Positions 43,925-60,117 of a stretch of 64,000 bases of DNA are shown piece after piece. The stretch is from Ecdyonurus torrentis (lineage: Eukaryota > Arthropoda > Insecta > Ephemeroptera > Heptageniidae): assembly GCA_949318235.1 (NCBI GenBank), contig OX439127.1:29437453-29501452 (forward strand). The letters run 5' to 3'. Each line of letters begins with the position of its first letter. Positions within the stretch are counted from its first letter, which is position 1. The position numbers were made by a program, and so were the translations under genes. The notes under the pieces were generated by a model. The model had not been told where the DNA came from. It did not search any database and saw nothing but the letters and a program-made list of their open reading frames with translations.

Positions 43925-44144
43925 TTAGGTATGGTAATTTAATAGGAAAGAATAGAGAAAACTAGTAAGGGCCTTAACATATTAAAGTGAAGCGTTGTCC
44001 AAAAGCTCGGTGGAAAATCTAGCTAGCTGATTTCTAGTATTATATCTGTGCAACTAGATTTTCCACCGGGCTTTGGGACTGCTTCACTATGGCAAGGTCC
44101 TTTCTAGTTTTCTCTGTCCTTTCCTTTTAACTTGCCATTTACTA
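43925..44144. mobile_element. Imperfect foldback element
   Basis: The left arm contains AGAGAAAACTAGTAAGGGCC and GCTCGGTGGAAAATCTAG. The right arm contains the reverse complements, CTAGATTTTCCACCGGGC and CCTTTCTAGTTTTCTCT. Outer pairing reaches ATGG.AA.TTAA.AGGAAAG on both sides. About 85 percent identity by eye, so older than the neighbouring element at 43413. Confidence 0.8.
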
Positions 44145-46895
44145 AAAATGTTAAGTGCTGCTTTAAGTGACTGATTTTTAATAGCTGCTCTGTCATCATG
44201 TTTGCCTTGCCCTCCTCTGGAATTTGCTTAATTTTCATATTACCATTCAAATGCACATCACGTTTATAAACATTTGCATCTAAGGTAAAAGTTACTCTTA
44301 ATTTTACTCTTTATATTAACAAAAAAAAAAAAATTGTTTTTTTTAATAAAAATGTTTTGCATTAATTGCTTTGTAAAAACATGAATTTTATTTTATTTAT
44401 TCTTTTGCTTGGCCACCATCCACTGTATAATTTTATATTACTTTTACTGGTAAATTGCTAATATTATAACTATTAAATTAATAGTAACTATATTACTATT
44501 AAAATCGATAAGCTGCAGCGATGCAGCAATAACTCGTTTTCGTAAAGCCCACCTCGCAAAACTTGTTGTGGTAATACATGGAATCCCCAATAGATGGTAG
44601 GAGGGTGAAACTTGCGTCAATTGCCCTCCTTACGTGTACAAAATGATAAATTAAACTCAAGAAATAATCATTTCTCACCGGCTTCAATAAGACAAGTTGA
44701 CACTGAAAAAAATTGGAAAAGGTATGTCAACAATTTTTTTTCAATCTTGACCAAATTTTTTATTTCCGCCTACGCAAATACCATTTTCAAAACCGGCTGA
44801 TTGACATTTTTTTTTTATAATATATGTGTTCCAGATACTGTCTAATTTTAAAAAAACCATTGTGCAATTATAATGCTGCAACCTTAATATAATTTAATTT
44901 ATTTCAATAACTATACTTCTTCCTTTCAAACTTCGCATTTTTACAACACTATCTCTTATATGATAAAAATTCTTTCTAAAATGTAAAATATTATTTGTGT
45001 CAAACAAATTAGGGCAGCGCTTTGTTCGGCTTCTGAGCATGCTCCAATGTATTTTTACAATCACACATTTCTCGCAATTACTTTTGCATGTATATTTAAA
45101 TTGAATTATATTTTAAAATCTTTAATATATTTTATTAATGTGTGTTAATTATTTGTCTTGGGCGATTGTTTTGTATTCTATACTTTTGAATTTTCTTTCA
45201 TTAGCCGGCTTCTAAAATTCTGTCTACTTTTTGGCGCGAATTTTTAAATCTAAAAAAATAAAAACAAATAAACAAGAATTGTATTTTGCGCTACATACAA
45301 GACGACACGGTTAACTACAAAATTACATAACCCTGTGAGCTGCGCGCCGACAATAATTGTATGTGTTTCTACAAATATGCAATAAAATAATCCTTTTTTG
45401 TAAAAAGATTATTATATATATATATACACAGAGTTTGGTACGTTTTTTAAAATAATGTGAATTTCAATTATACAAAGAAATGAGCAAAACTAACATTTTC
45501 AGCAGCGATACTTGCATTTTTAAACACTTGGAGAAACGCAAGAAACATATTAATTTTATTATACTATTATTTACCTTAAATTTATGTATGTCAAAATCTA
45601 ATTTATTTTTATAGGTGTGCTATGCTATAATTATTTTATCAAACTAAAAGAAAATTTAATGCGAACTAAACAAAAAAATATAACATATTATATTATAGAT
45701 TTTGTATAGTAATATCACCAAGTTGCAATCGATTGAATTGCCAAAGTTGGACTACAACATAATATATTTATTTTGCTTATATTGTTATACCTATTATCTC
45801 CAACAAGGTTGTTTTGCTGCGCATCAAGAAAATTGACCGCAACATACAGTAAGTTTATCTTGATTTCTGCGTCATGTGTGACATTTAATCGTCTGAGCTC
45901 AGCAAATAGTCTCAAAGATTGACATCATGCATGCGCAGTGGCAAAGTCTTATAAGTTTTCCTTTCACCTCAATCATTGAAAGCACAGAATTATAAAGCAT
46001 AACATTTTGCATGTAAAAGTGTTTACATAGACAAAGCCATAAAGAATAAAATGTAAATATGTTTATTATTAGTAAAATTGTATTCTTTCACTCACATCAG
46101 CTCTCTCTCTCTCATCTATTTAGAATACAAAACTGTTTAATTAATAAATTTCTGATATGCATGCGTTTACTCATTATTTTACATCACCCCCTCCCTCGCC
46201 CATGCTATGTCAGCTTGGTATAGCACAATTTGAATAAATAGATATAAGCAAAGACCAATGTTGCCACTAAATAAGATCGAATATTAAAGTGATCAGATCA
46301 TGCATACTATATATTATTATGCCACCTCATCACGTTCAGGGCCAAGGTTGTCCACAAGGCCAGACTGAAGTTCGGTGCATTGGTCCTCCGCTTTATTTAA
46401 CGTGGGTTTCAACTCTTTTGACCTTATCGCAATTTTATAGTATAGTTCATCTATATATTTTATTATTTTATTTTCGTGTTATTTTGCCTAAAATTACAAT
46501 TCTTTCACACATGCAAAGTGAGTCTATGCTCTCAAACTTATACTATACGAATTTAGTAGTACAAATTTTTCGGTTATTATAACAGTAGAAAAAAAAATGC
46601 ATGCTATTAAAAAATATTTAATTCAATGAATTAGTTTTACAAAAAAACAGGCTAAAATTTATAAAATATTTTAAAAAAATGACCACATTTTGAAGTCATT
46701 TTTCCATATTATATGAGACGTGTTTAATTTTTTCATAGAATCTACCCTATACCCATTTCTTTGTATACGTATACTGTATAAATAGGTTTAAGTTTATTTA
46801 CAATATATGTATACATAATAACACACACACATATATATATATAATATATATATATAATATATATATATATAATATATATATATAATATATATATA

Positions 46896-46952
<57 letters not shown>

Positions 46953-46988
46953 TCCGAACGTCTTTTCTTTACACACACACTAACCCCC
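44145..46988. other. AT-rich non-coding stretch
   Basis: No gene recognised. A frame at 44612-44712 reads plausibly and ends at a donor-like GTATGT, but a stop at 44606 and the lack of a good acceptor argue against an exon. An (AT)n-rich region lies at about 46831-46947. Confidence 0.4.
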
Positions 46989-47096
46989 GTAAGCTGCGAC
47001 GTTAACTAACTAGTTAAACCGTAGTTAAGTTGTTATTTTGATTGTTGCAATAATGAAAAAAAGATAACTAAGGTTTAACTAGAGGTTGCAGCTTAC
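46989..47096. mobile_element. Small foldback MITE
   Basis: The left arm starts GTAAGCTGCGACGTTAACTA and the right arm ends GAGGTTGCAGCTTAC. ACTAGTTAAACC in the left arm pairs with GGTTTAACTAG in the right. About 108 bp. No clear target duplication. Confidence 0.65.
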
Positions 47097-47611
47097 AGCC
47101 CTCAGACGTATTTTTTAGCATTATGAGAGAGAGAGAGAAAAACATGAAATGGTCATGGACCATGCAAGCAATCCGCAAAAGTATCTAATTTTAGTTCTGA
47201 TTCGTTTATATTAAAAATCTTTCTATGCTCTAAAATATTACATAAATAATTATCATGTTGATAACAAATTTAGTTATAATTACTTCTTTCTTTTTTTTTA
47301 ACTTAAAGAGGGGAGTTCCTAAAACTTTGTTTCGTGTTAAAGTTCAAAAGTTATTTATGTAAAATTTCATAACCAAAATTGTTTATTTAATATTCCATTT
47401 CTCCCATCATCAACACAACAACAATGCTAGCCGTACAGTCCATACCTTCTTCGTTTTACTTCGTTTAACAGATTTATATATAGCTATAAAAATATAATAG
47501 ACATTGACAAATCATCATCAAACTTACATAATATACTTTAAAAACACATTTTTAAAATACCATAAGGAGCAAAATTTCACATCAAATTTTATAAACATAT
47601 TATACTGTACA

Positions 47612-47720
47612 TACACCTCCCGAATAAATCTGACCGAAGCATTGATATGTGATCTCTCCAAATGTTAAATATATTGAGAAACTTTAACGCAAGCGGTCAG
47701 ATTTGTTCGGGAGGAGTGTA
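47612..47720. mobile_element. Small MITE, copy 2
   Basis: TACACCTCCCGAATAAATCT at the left and AGATTTGTTCGGGAGGAGTG at the right are inverted repeats; length 109 bp. Same family as 30723-30828. The inner region shows a CCAAATGTTAAATATATTGA stretch like the other copy in inverted sense. Confidence 0.8.
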
Positions 47721-47924
47721 CCTAGACCCATATTTTGTGAAATATTCAGAAATAACTTTTAATATTAATTTATTGACACTCTTATTATTACTTCAATCTT
47801 TAAATCGAGACACTATATAAGCTAATAAAACATAAAAGTAAGTTAACATTTAAAATAGTTGTAGAAGAATAAAAAAATTAGTCATCAACTAGGGACAGGG
47901 TCCTGATTCTTAAGTAGTTTATTT

Positions 47925-48930
47925 CAGGGGTTCGGACCCGGTTCCGGCCAAAACCCTATATTTTGGGCGGGTCTTTCGGACCCGGGTCCGCGGAACCGAA
48001 AAAAACAACGGGTCCGGACCCGGGTCCGCGGACCCGAAAAAAAATAGGGTCCGGACCCGGCTCCGCGGACCCGAATTTAAAAAAAAAGGGCCCAAAAACC
48101 CGGACCCGACTTTGAAAAAAAATGACTAGTGAAAAAGTAAATGACATAAAGTTGATCAGAACAAACACATTGTATAAAAAACAAATTACTTGTGTTGTAA
48201 ATCCAAGTCGTGATTTTGACTATATTAATATATTTTTATTACTTTTGTTCTAAATATTATGTCTGACTAAAAGCTTGTGATATTAGCTGTTATAGAAGTT
48301 GAAAAATAAATCAATAAAGCATATTATAGGGTGTTTGCATTCATGTTAAAGTCGACGCCATGTTGGATAATTCAATAGCATGGGTGACATAGGAAAATAA
48401 ATCATTTTGCCAGTTTAAAACCACTATGCAATATTTTTGAGAGCATTGATGCTGTAAATATGCTGAATTAGTATTTCAAGTATGTAAGAAAAATAACAAT
48501 TAATAACGAAAAAATTAACTTATTTCCCAAAAGAAAATTGGAAAAAATGAAGTTTGTCCTATGCTGAGAAATGTTATTCACTACTCCAGTATAGCCTCCA
48601 AGTGCATTAAATATGACGTCATCCGCGTACACCCTATACTGAAAAAATAGTTATTTGTTATTTTGTCTAAAAAAGTGTGCATTCTTTTTTAGATTCACAG
48701 TCTCAACTCAAATTAATTTGTTTATTTATAATTAATTTTAAAGTTAATTTTGCAAATTTATATAATAATCTCGGACCCGGACCCATATGAAGATTTTGAT
48801 CGGGTCCGGGTCCGGGACCACAAAAAAATTGATGGGTCCGGACCCGGCTCCACGGATCTGACAATTTTTTTTCAGGACCCGGACCCGGGTCCGCGGACCC
48901 GATAATTTTTGTGACGGGTCCGAACCCCTG
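47925..48930. mobile_element. 1.0 kb non-autonomous hAT element with GGACCCGGGTCC arrays
   Basis: The ends are CAGGGGTTCGGACCCGG (47925) and CGGGTCCGAACCCCTG (to 48930), with the exact 8 bp duplication GTTTATTT at 47917-47924 and 48931-48938. Both subterminal regions hold several copies of palindromic CGGACCCGGGTCCGCGGACC and variants. The 640 bp core is AT-rich without a transposase frame. Mobilised in trans by a hAT transposase if still active. Confidence 0.95.
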
Positions 48931-52320
<3,390 letters not shown>

Positions 52321-52860
52321 GAGGGATGCGCTTTCCATTGGAGCTTGGGGCGCACGTGCGGCGAGCGCACGTTCACTTGATGGGCACAGAGCAGGCAGCT
52401 CGTTCGCACCCTCGTGGAATTGATATCACCGACAGTAGTCGTGTGTTATGCAGTCATTGAGACACAGTGAGACACGTGCTCACACTGTAGCTACACGTGC
52501 ATATAAATCACTTTACAGTATTGCATACTTAAACACACCGTCAGTTAATGTGTGACGTGTGCCATCAGCAAATTAAATAAATTTGCTAAAATTTGTACCA
52601 GAAAAATATAAATTATATTATTTGTTTATTTATTTCGTAATTCTCGAGTATCAGTGATTGACGTAATGAATTGTCGTGACAGTAAGAAACTAAAGTACAA
52701 TGTCACTAGATAATTGTTTTGTCGTGTCAAAGTTTATGTTGAGTGTTTATTACTAAAAGTGTTAGTGTTCGGGTAGCTGGCGGCCTCACGGCAAACTCAG
52801 CAGAGACACGAGTGCGTGCTTGGGGTATCTGCAACTTCAATAATTTCACGCAGAAAAGCC
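52321..52860 (+). promoter_or_regulatory. Fer1 promoter and 5' UTR region
   Basis: GC-richer than its surroundings. It holds three palindromic CACGTG E-boxes (52353-52358, 52473-52478, 52494-52499), a TATAAAT at 52502-52508 and an arthropod-type initiator TCAGT at 52541-52545. The TATA-to-initiator gap (about 40 bp) is longer than usual, so one of the two may not be used. The 5' UTR would be about 320 bp. Confidence 0.5.
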
Positions 52861-55800
52861 ATGTTTAGCATGGAAAATTTGGATTTGGAGGGTGTGAACA
52901 GGCAATTCATGGAGGCTCAGGGGTTTGATCTAATGGATGCTGCGCTCTATGTTGACACTACTTCTAATAGTTCTGCAGCGTCCAGTTGTGGCTCGAGTCA
53001 TTGTGGCGGAGGTAGCACGGGGACTGGTGGACCGCTGAGTGCGCTATCTCCAGGCTACTCCGTAGGAAGTTGTAGTGACCAAGAAAATTCGTCTTCACAC
53101 CATCGTTACCATCTTGTTCACCATCACCATCATCATCACGGTAACCGTTCTTCCAGGAGGCACCGCAAGCGCAAGTGTCCGCAGCAGCAAGTGCAGCAAA
53201 GACAAGCTGCCAATTTACGAGAGAGAAAACGTATGCAAAGTATCAACGATGCTTTTGAAGGACTCCGAGCTCATATCCCTACCTTACCTTATGAAAAAAG
53301 ATTATCAAAAGTTGACACTTTACGATTAGCTATTGGGTATATAAACTTTTTAACTGAACTAGTACGTGCTGATCGTTCTGGAAATGCAGGAAATGATGGA
53401 ATTACAACTGGAACCAACGGCTCAGTTACTGGACTTTTACATCCATTAAGAGAAGAACCAAAGAAAATTATAATAAGAGGTATGTATTGTTTGATGTATG
53501 CCTTGTATGTTGTACAGTATTATAAATAATATTATATTCATAAGGCTTAAAAATATATATATATATATATAAAGTTTGAAGTTTAATATCATTTTAATTA
53601 AAACCCGCAATGCTATTGTGTATTATACTATAGAACGGGTAATAATTAAATCAATAACAACTTTTGCAATGACCCGTATAAACTTATAATGATAATACAC
53701 AGCGTGAGTCATGCGGGTACTGAGTGCGTTTTCTAAGATTTTTTTTTAACTTACTTAAGTAGCGTAATTATAAATTGCAGTTGAATTACACAAATGATGC
53801 GAAAAAAACGTTTCCAAAAAAAAAAAATAATAATAATAATAATAAAAAAAAATTGAACACAGCTATTTTTATCAGTTTATGGTTTTATTTATTTTTATTT
53901 TTATTTTTTTATCAGTTTAAATTTATTTGTTACGCGTTTTAAGCAGTGATTTTTTCCCATTAAAATTTTATTGCGTACTATTTAAACGTTAATTAATTTT
54001 CATTCATTTCTTAATATTATATCAACAACATGAATATATTCCATAATATATCTAAAACACCGGTGCATTTTTAAATTGTATTTATTTGCAGTTTTACTGA
54101 TCAGTGCAATGGATTGCCTAAAATATTGTCGTTAAAAATTACTGTATTTTGCAAAGAAATCACACTTAAAAAATTATAATAATAATAATAATAAAAAATA
54201 AAAAAAACGCTCGCTCATTTATGTCATTCAACGTTTTTTATTATTATTTTTATTGGGTCTATCATTATTCTTTTAAGTTAAACAGTATAACCAAGAAAAA
54301 TTATATTTTGTTTAATTTTGCTGTTTTTTTTTTAATTTGAAATATTAATAATATAGTATACTTTTGTTCAACAATATTAATTTAATATTTTTTAATATAT
54401 TATATTTTTTTACTATTATAAAATAATAAAATATTTTAATAATTACGCAATTAAAAAAATATATGTCACAATCGCATCATATTCATTTTTAACCCTTAAC
54501 CTCTTTTAAAAATATAATTAATATAGCTTCAAAATTTTAGTGTAGAGTGTGGTATTTTATTGTGGTATACTCAGGAGTAATCTAAAGGATATTTGAGGTA
54601 GAAAATTAAAATAATACTGCATAATTGCAGAAATCTAAAATTAATAACTGCGTCGTGCGATTGTATAAATGACAATAATTGTCATAGAAATGAATAAGCA
54701 TGCAAAAAACAGAATTTGAAATCGCACATTCATCAGTATGGTTATTTTACTCAAAAGTAATAATAAATCTATACATTTTTATTTCCGTCACCAGGATACG
54801 AACCCTCTTACTTTCGCAGCAAAATATCTAGTATACGTACTTTTGTACCTGCAGCAAGTAATGACAAAATCACTAAAATTTGCTATTAAAATACTTTTAA
54901 TTTAGGGACTTTCTTTCGATTAGAATTAATAGTTACATTTTTATACCTAAACTTGATTAAGCCTGAATAGTGAACTGATATTTATTATGACAATTTTTTA
55001 TGATATAAAACAAATGTCACTGAAATTTTGACAACATAATAGAGGTATAACCTGTGTGTAGCAGTTTTGTAAAATTAGTTGATCATTCTTATTATTGGTG
55101 ATAGTATACGACAAATTATATAGAAAAACTATTTTGGCAGTAATTTAACATTTTACAGACCATAAAATATATATCTGCAATATTTTTAATTTCCGATTCA
55201 ATTCATATAGCGGTCGTACTTAGTGTCAATAGTTATTCGACAAATTTGGAAGAAAAAAAAATCCCTTTAGTAACTGATTATTATTATTATATTTAATAAA
55301 ATATACTATATTCACTATTATTGATATTTTTAATAACTTTTAGATCAGAAGTTAACGTGTGCATATAATTACATCATATTATTCTGCATACTCGCTGTTA
55401 TTTCCTTTTTATCGTAATCATTTGCTTATTATTTTAGCTTTTCCGATATGTTCACCACAGTAAAATATTTTCAATGCAAAATAAATTTTCTTTCATGAAC
55501 TCTTCATTAAAAGGCAAAATACATTTCCATGCATGCAATCCGAATTATTTGGACAATTCACAGTTCAAATATTGCTTCCTGTCAATAGACCACTAATATT
55601 TTCAAGTCAGCATAAAATGTGAACAAAACGTTACAGTTTGTTAATATATATTTTCATAATATTTTAATTATTTAGCAGCGAATCTTTATAGTTAATTTGA
55701 CTACAATCATTATGCTTATGGCAATCGAGCTAGGAAATGATCTGATAACGTTATTGAAGATAGAAGATACTGTATAAAATTCTGCACGTACAGTTTTTGT

Positions 55801-56530
55801 TTTGAAATGCTAATTTGACTTTATACAAGACCAAAAATCGTGAATAATGTGAAGGTTTTGCTTTACAAATATGAAATTAGGACACTGTTTCTTTTTTGTA
55901 TTAATAATGCAGTATTATTATTATTATTTTTTGCAATTCTTACTATATATTAAAATTAAATGATTATATACTAACGTAGTTTTTATGTGTCCTAAATTTA
56001 ACCCCAATGATCAACTGGCGATGATATTTCAAAATTATTAAACTATACTATAATAAAGATCGCAATAAGTTAGAATAGATTAGGTGGATTTTTTTTTTTA
56101 TTAAAATAAAAAAACAATACCTTAAATTAATTGTACAGGACATAAGAATTAATACATTTCATTCTATGAAGCAAAAATATGTGTTTTTGTTTTTATATTA
56201 TTCTTTGAACACGTGCATGTACATCCCCTACACAGAGTGGTGCATTAAGAGGGGGTGAAAGAGATCGAGGGCTGTACATTTTGCTTCACACCCCTGTTTC
56301 CATTGTTTTCATTTCCCATGTTGTGAAGTTTCATCTCTTTCATATGCTTCAATTACGTGGTTGTATTTATGTTTATAGATATATACATTTTTAATTAAAT
56401 AATTTGTGACATTTCCTGTTTTCGATTATAAAAATATTACGAGGGGTTGAAAGGCCAGGTGTAATAATAGGAAATACACATTACTTGTTTCCACTTTGTA
56501 TCGTACACATTATTATAAAGCTTTATTTTA

Positions 56531-56623
<93 letters not shown>

Positions 56624-57579
56624 TTTTAAAGTGGGCTTGCAAAATAATAATATATTACATAAATCATAAAACTACGTAAACCTTGGGTACTATAACAAAT
56701 ACAATATGCCAAGTGTATATTATATGACAGTCTTGTTTTAATTGATTGTCAAAATAGAAACGTTATGATTATTATTTATTTTGAAGTGAAAATGAAAGAA
56801 ACAAAATAAGTGGATGCTAAGTGTCCAGATCTAATATCCAGCATTAAAATTGGGAAATAAGTCAACGAATTACTTCAATAATATTACATCGATGCATTTA
56901 ATTATTCTTTTTAAGATACATATTATATAAAAAAGAAGTTAAAAATAATGTATACTTCGTTATAAAAAAACACGTACGTTATTAATTGTGTTATTTCGTA
57001 TCATACGTTGTACTTTCGTATTATTTACCATTGCATTGAAATAATATTACCAACCGTGATTTTTTATATTATAAACTTGAATCTTAATATATACTAATAA
57101 AAAGTTGTTACACTGAATTGACATATTTGTACGGCACCTTTTGTTTAATTTTGTAAGAGATAACAGAAAAAAATAAACGAAATAAAATAGTAATAGGTAT
57201 GAAATATGAATGCTTTTAAAAATTTGTCATGAATAAACATTTCTTGTAATTTTGTTCTTATAATTTGTTTGTATATGGTTATGAAGAAAATGTATGTTTT
57301 GTAATTCTTATTATACTTGACAAAGGTTGTTTGTATATGTTTCTTACAGGGGGTGGAGCTGTTGGACATTCACTATCATGGACTAGCGAAGAACGAGAGC
57401 GATGTAGTCACGTCAGTAGTCACGGGATCATGTTCGCCAAAGTGTGGACTCCTGAAGATCCGCGCTCTGTGCCTGGTGCAGCAAGCACTGGGGGTGCAAC
57501 CACTGGAGGGGGTGCATTGCACGCTAAGCAAACCTCGGCTCCTCCACCTCCATATTCTGATTATTCTATGGAACATTGA
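52861..57579 (+). CDS. Fer1: Fer1/PTF1A-type bHLH transcription factor
   Basis: Class II bHLH factor; PTF1A works in the PTF1 trimer with an E-protein and Su(H)/RBPJ in neural and pancreas-type development. Exons: 52861-53479 (donor gtatgt) and 57350-57579 (acceptor cttacag), joined through a split Gly codon; 282 residues. The bHLH spans about 113-168. Its helix 1-loop-helix 2 run ([39 protein letters not shown]) is nearly identical to vertebrate PTF1A. The N-terminal region is Ser/Gly-rich with a His7 run (87-93) and a basic RRHRKRK stretch. Exon 2 carries HSLSWT (213-218) and [10 protein letters not shown] (236-245), the C1 and C2 motifs by which PTF1A contacts RBPJ, including the key Trp. 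The start at 52861 is the first ATG and begins [11 protein letters not shown]; the frame is open upstream but without an ATG. The 3.9 kb intron has no coding signal. Confidence 0.95.
53480..57349 (+). other. Fer1 intron
   Basis: 3870 bp, starts GTATGT and ends TTCTTACAG. AT-rich, with an (AT)n microsatellite at about 56533-56615 and a slightly GC-richer patch near 56220-56300. No nested gene or transposon recognised. Confidence 0.8.
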
Positions 57580-58059
57580 TGTTCATGTGCCACACACCAC
57601 AACACGAGACTGTTGGAATTGAACTTTTTCAAATTATTACTATGTTAATATTATCTTATATAGTTCCGTCATGCATTTCACAATTGTTGTAGGTTAATAA
57701 TAACATAATTAACTGTCGACAGTAGTGAATAGCATTTTATATAAAAAAGGTGACTATTTTGCTAGTCAAATCATTCTATTGGTTACTTTTAAAATATGTT
57801 TCGTTTATATAATTATTTATTACCTCTTTGGTTACATGATAATATTTTATTATTTTATTTAATTATGAGTTCTGTAAGGCGAAGAAACAAAAATAGACTG
57901 GGATTATTACTTGTAATTATTAGTGGAGGTCATAATTATTCCCAAAGCAAAATTGCAAATGTGCGGTTTGTGTTATTTAGCTATATAGCGAAATAAGTTA
58001 TATAGCTTTTGGCAGATCCGCAACCAATAATCTTTTAAACCCAAATGTAGTACTTGATT

Positions 58060-58065
58060 AATAAA
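58060..58065 (+). terminator. Candidate polyadenylation signal of Fer1
   Basis: AATAAA about 480 bp past the Fer1 stop codon, in a TTAATAAAGG context. Assigned by consensus and position. Confidence 0.4.
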
Positions 58066-59313
58066 GGCAAATAATACATATTAATTATAACAAAATTACA
58101 TATTGAGAAATAACCTTCAGATTACGTTAAAAGTATAAGAATAATAACATTTAAAAAAGAAAGTAAACATTAAAGAATTTTGCCTTATGAATTTTGCTCC
58201 ATTTTGCTGATTGATTGTGTATTTTTGTAAATTTATTTTTCCATTGCATTTATTATTAAAGCATTATTTTAAATATCAAAACAATAATAATAAAATTAAA
58301 TCAAATGATCTAAAGCTCGTTTGATAAGACTGTTAAATTTTTATTTACGTCAGCCTATTAAGTTAAACAAACGTATTTTATTATTATTTTATGCATATAA
58401 ATCATCAATAAAAACATAACAATAAACCAACTTAAATATAACCCTTGTGTAAAGTAGTAATAATAATTTTTTTTTTAAATTCTAGATACAAATAATAATA
58501 ATAATATTACATGTGAAACTGTGCATTTTTGTAATTCTATAAGAAAGTGATATTTATACATAATGATATATAAAAAATATTATAGAGGCAATAATATTGC
58601 CATAATTATATAGCACATATATGAAGTCTCAAGATAAAGTCTTAAAGTGAGGATTTAAAATTATTTTATATTATATGCTATATATTTAGATATTTAAATC
58701 TCTTCAATTAAATTTAAATTACATGAAATGTTATTTTAGTAATAATAAGAGTACAAAAAAATAAAAACTTAAAATTACAAATTGATAATAATTTGTAAAA
58801 AAAAAAAAAAAAAAATACTACACAATGCTTTGTTTTATCAATTTCTTTTTCTATTTTCTTTTTGCAGATGCTAAAACTTTACTGTCATATCAGATTTCAT
58901 ATTTTGTAAAAACTAGTCCATTTGCTGTGAATAAAAATTGATGATTCATTTCTATTACACGACGATTTTTATTTATCTTTATTTGCATTACTCCTGACTG
59001 ATGAAATGTTTAGTGATGGTATAAATAGACGGTGAAGTTGATTTCAAGTTAATGCAATATAATGAACTCATAAAAGTTATATATATTATAGTAACAGTTG
59101 ATATAGCTATCACATTTTGTAAGATTTTACACTCTTTAAAATTATTTACATTAATGTAAATAATTTTATTAAAACCTCTAATACCATACACATTAAATTA
59201 TTATTATTTTATTATTAGCTTAATATTATTTTGAGTGAAATTTTGAGAGAGAGAGTTTTGAAAGACTTTTGATAAGATTATATAATATATAATATTATAT
59301 ATATATATATATA
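58066..59313. other. Non-coding stretch downstream of Fer1
   Basis: AT-rich. AAT repeats near 58495 and poly(A) near 58797-58816. No gene recognised. Confidence 0.45.
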
Positions 59314-59315
59314 TA

Positions 59316-60117
59316 CAGGGTGTTTATTTAAATCTTTACTTTTTCAGAAGCGTTTTTTAATATAAAGTTTATTGAAAAATTAGACATATTATACATCAAA
59401 TTAAAGCTTAAGTTTGGAGATTTTCTTTTCTGTTTTTAAAAATGTGATTTGTTGATTTTTCTTTTGACTAGATGCAAAACAATACGAAGTGCGATTTTAT
59501 CGAAAAACAGACGTTATGTAGCAAACAGATTTTTCCTAAAAAAAATAAAAAACGTCTTTTTGATTTTTTTTTTTTCTTTGTTAAAAGTGATGATAGGCAA
59601 ATGACATTAAGATTTCTCCACGTGGGACCCATTTGTAGCCCGGCAGTTGTCAAGTCGAAACTGCAGTTCGAGCCACGCGTTGCAGAGCATCTCAGCCGTG
59701 AATCAGTGCCGTGATGGACTCGATAGCATCAGTAATCCTGATGGCGTCGCTTTAACTCTGGGATATCTTGAAATGGAGTCTTAAAAACTTTGTCTTTGAC
59801 GTCCCGAAAGAAAAATCAGGTATGATGAGGTCTGGTGATCTCGGTGCCCAAGCTGTGGGTCCATCTCAGCCAATCCAGCCTTTGTTTACATCAAAATCTA
59901 GCGCAATCGAGAGTTTTTTTCTTCAAAAATGAGATCTTACGCCAATTACTGATTAAAATGAATACCTGTTGACATAACTCTTTTTTGCGAACATTTTTAA
60001 AAATGTGAAAAACTGGAAAATTTGTGCTTTAATTTGATATATAACAAGTTGCAATTGTAAAAATATTTCATAGTGGAATCAGCCTCTAAAATAGTAAAAA
60101 TCTAAAAAAACACCCTG
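59316..60117 (-). mobile_element. Dead Tc1/mariner-like transposon
   Basis: The ends CAGGGTGTTTATTTAAATCT (59316) and, in reverse, CAGGGTGTTTTTTTAGATTT (to 60117) are inverted repeats flanked by TA on both sides. At 802 bp it is shorter than a full element. The minus strand carries remains of the C-terminal part of an IS630/Tc1/mariner transposase (separate entry). It sits between (AT)n tracts that provided the TA target. Confidence 0.88.
59600..59851 (-). pseudogene. Transposase remnant (Tc1/mariner superfamily)
   Basis: On the minus strand from 59850: W-A-P-R-S-P-D-L, then P-D-F, the motif around the last catalytic acidic residue of these transposases. After a frameshift comes VKDKVFKTP and DIPELKR, and after another DAIESITAL. 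In-frame stops follow. Motif order and spacing match transposases reading W.PRSPDL.P.DFFLWG.VK and TP..DI.EL..RI.DA. The upstream catalytic residues are missing, so no activity is possible. Confidence 0.8.

Noticed and set aside
44612..44712. Possible extra exon of the coiled-coil gene ending at GTATGT
   Set aside because: An in-frame stop at 44606 and the absence of a pyrimidine-rich acceptor before the frame make it unlikely.
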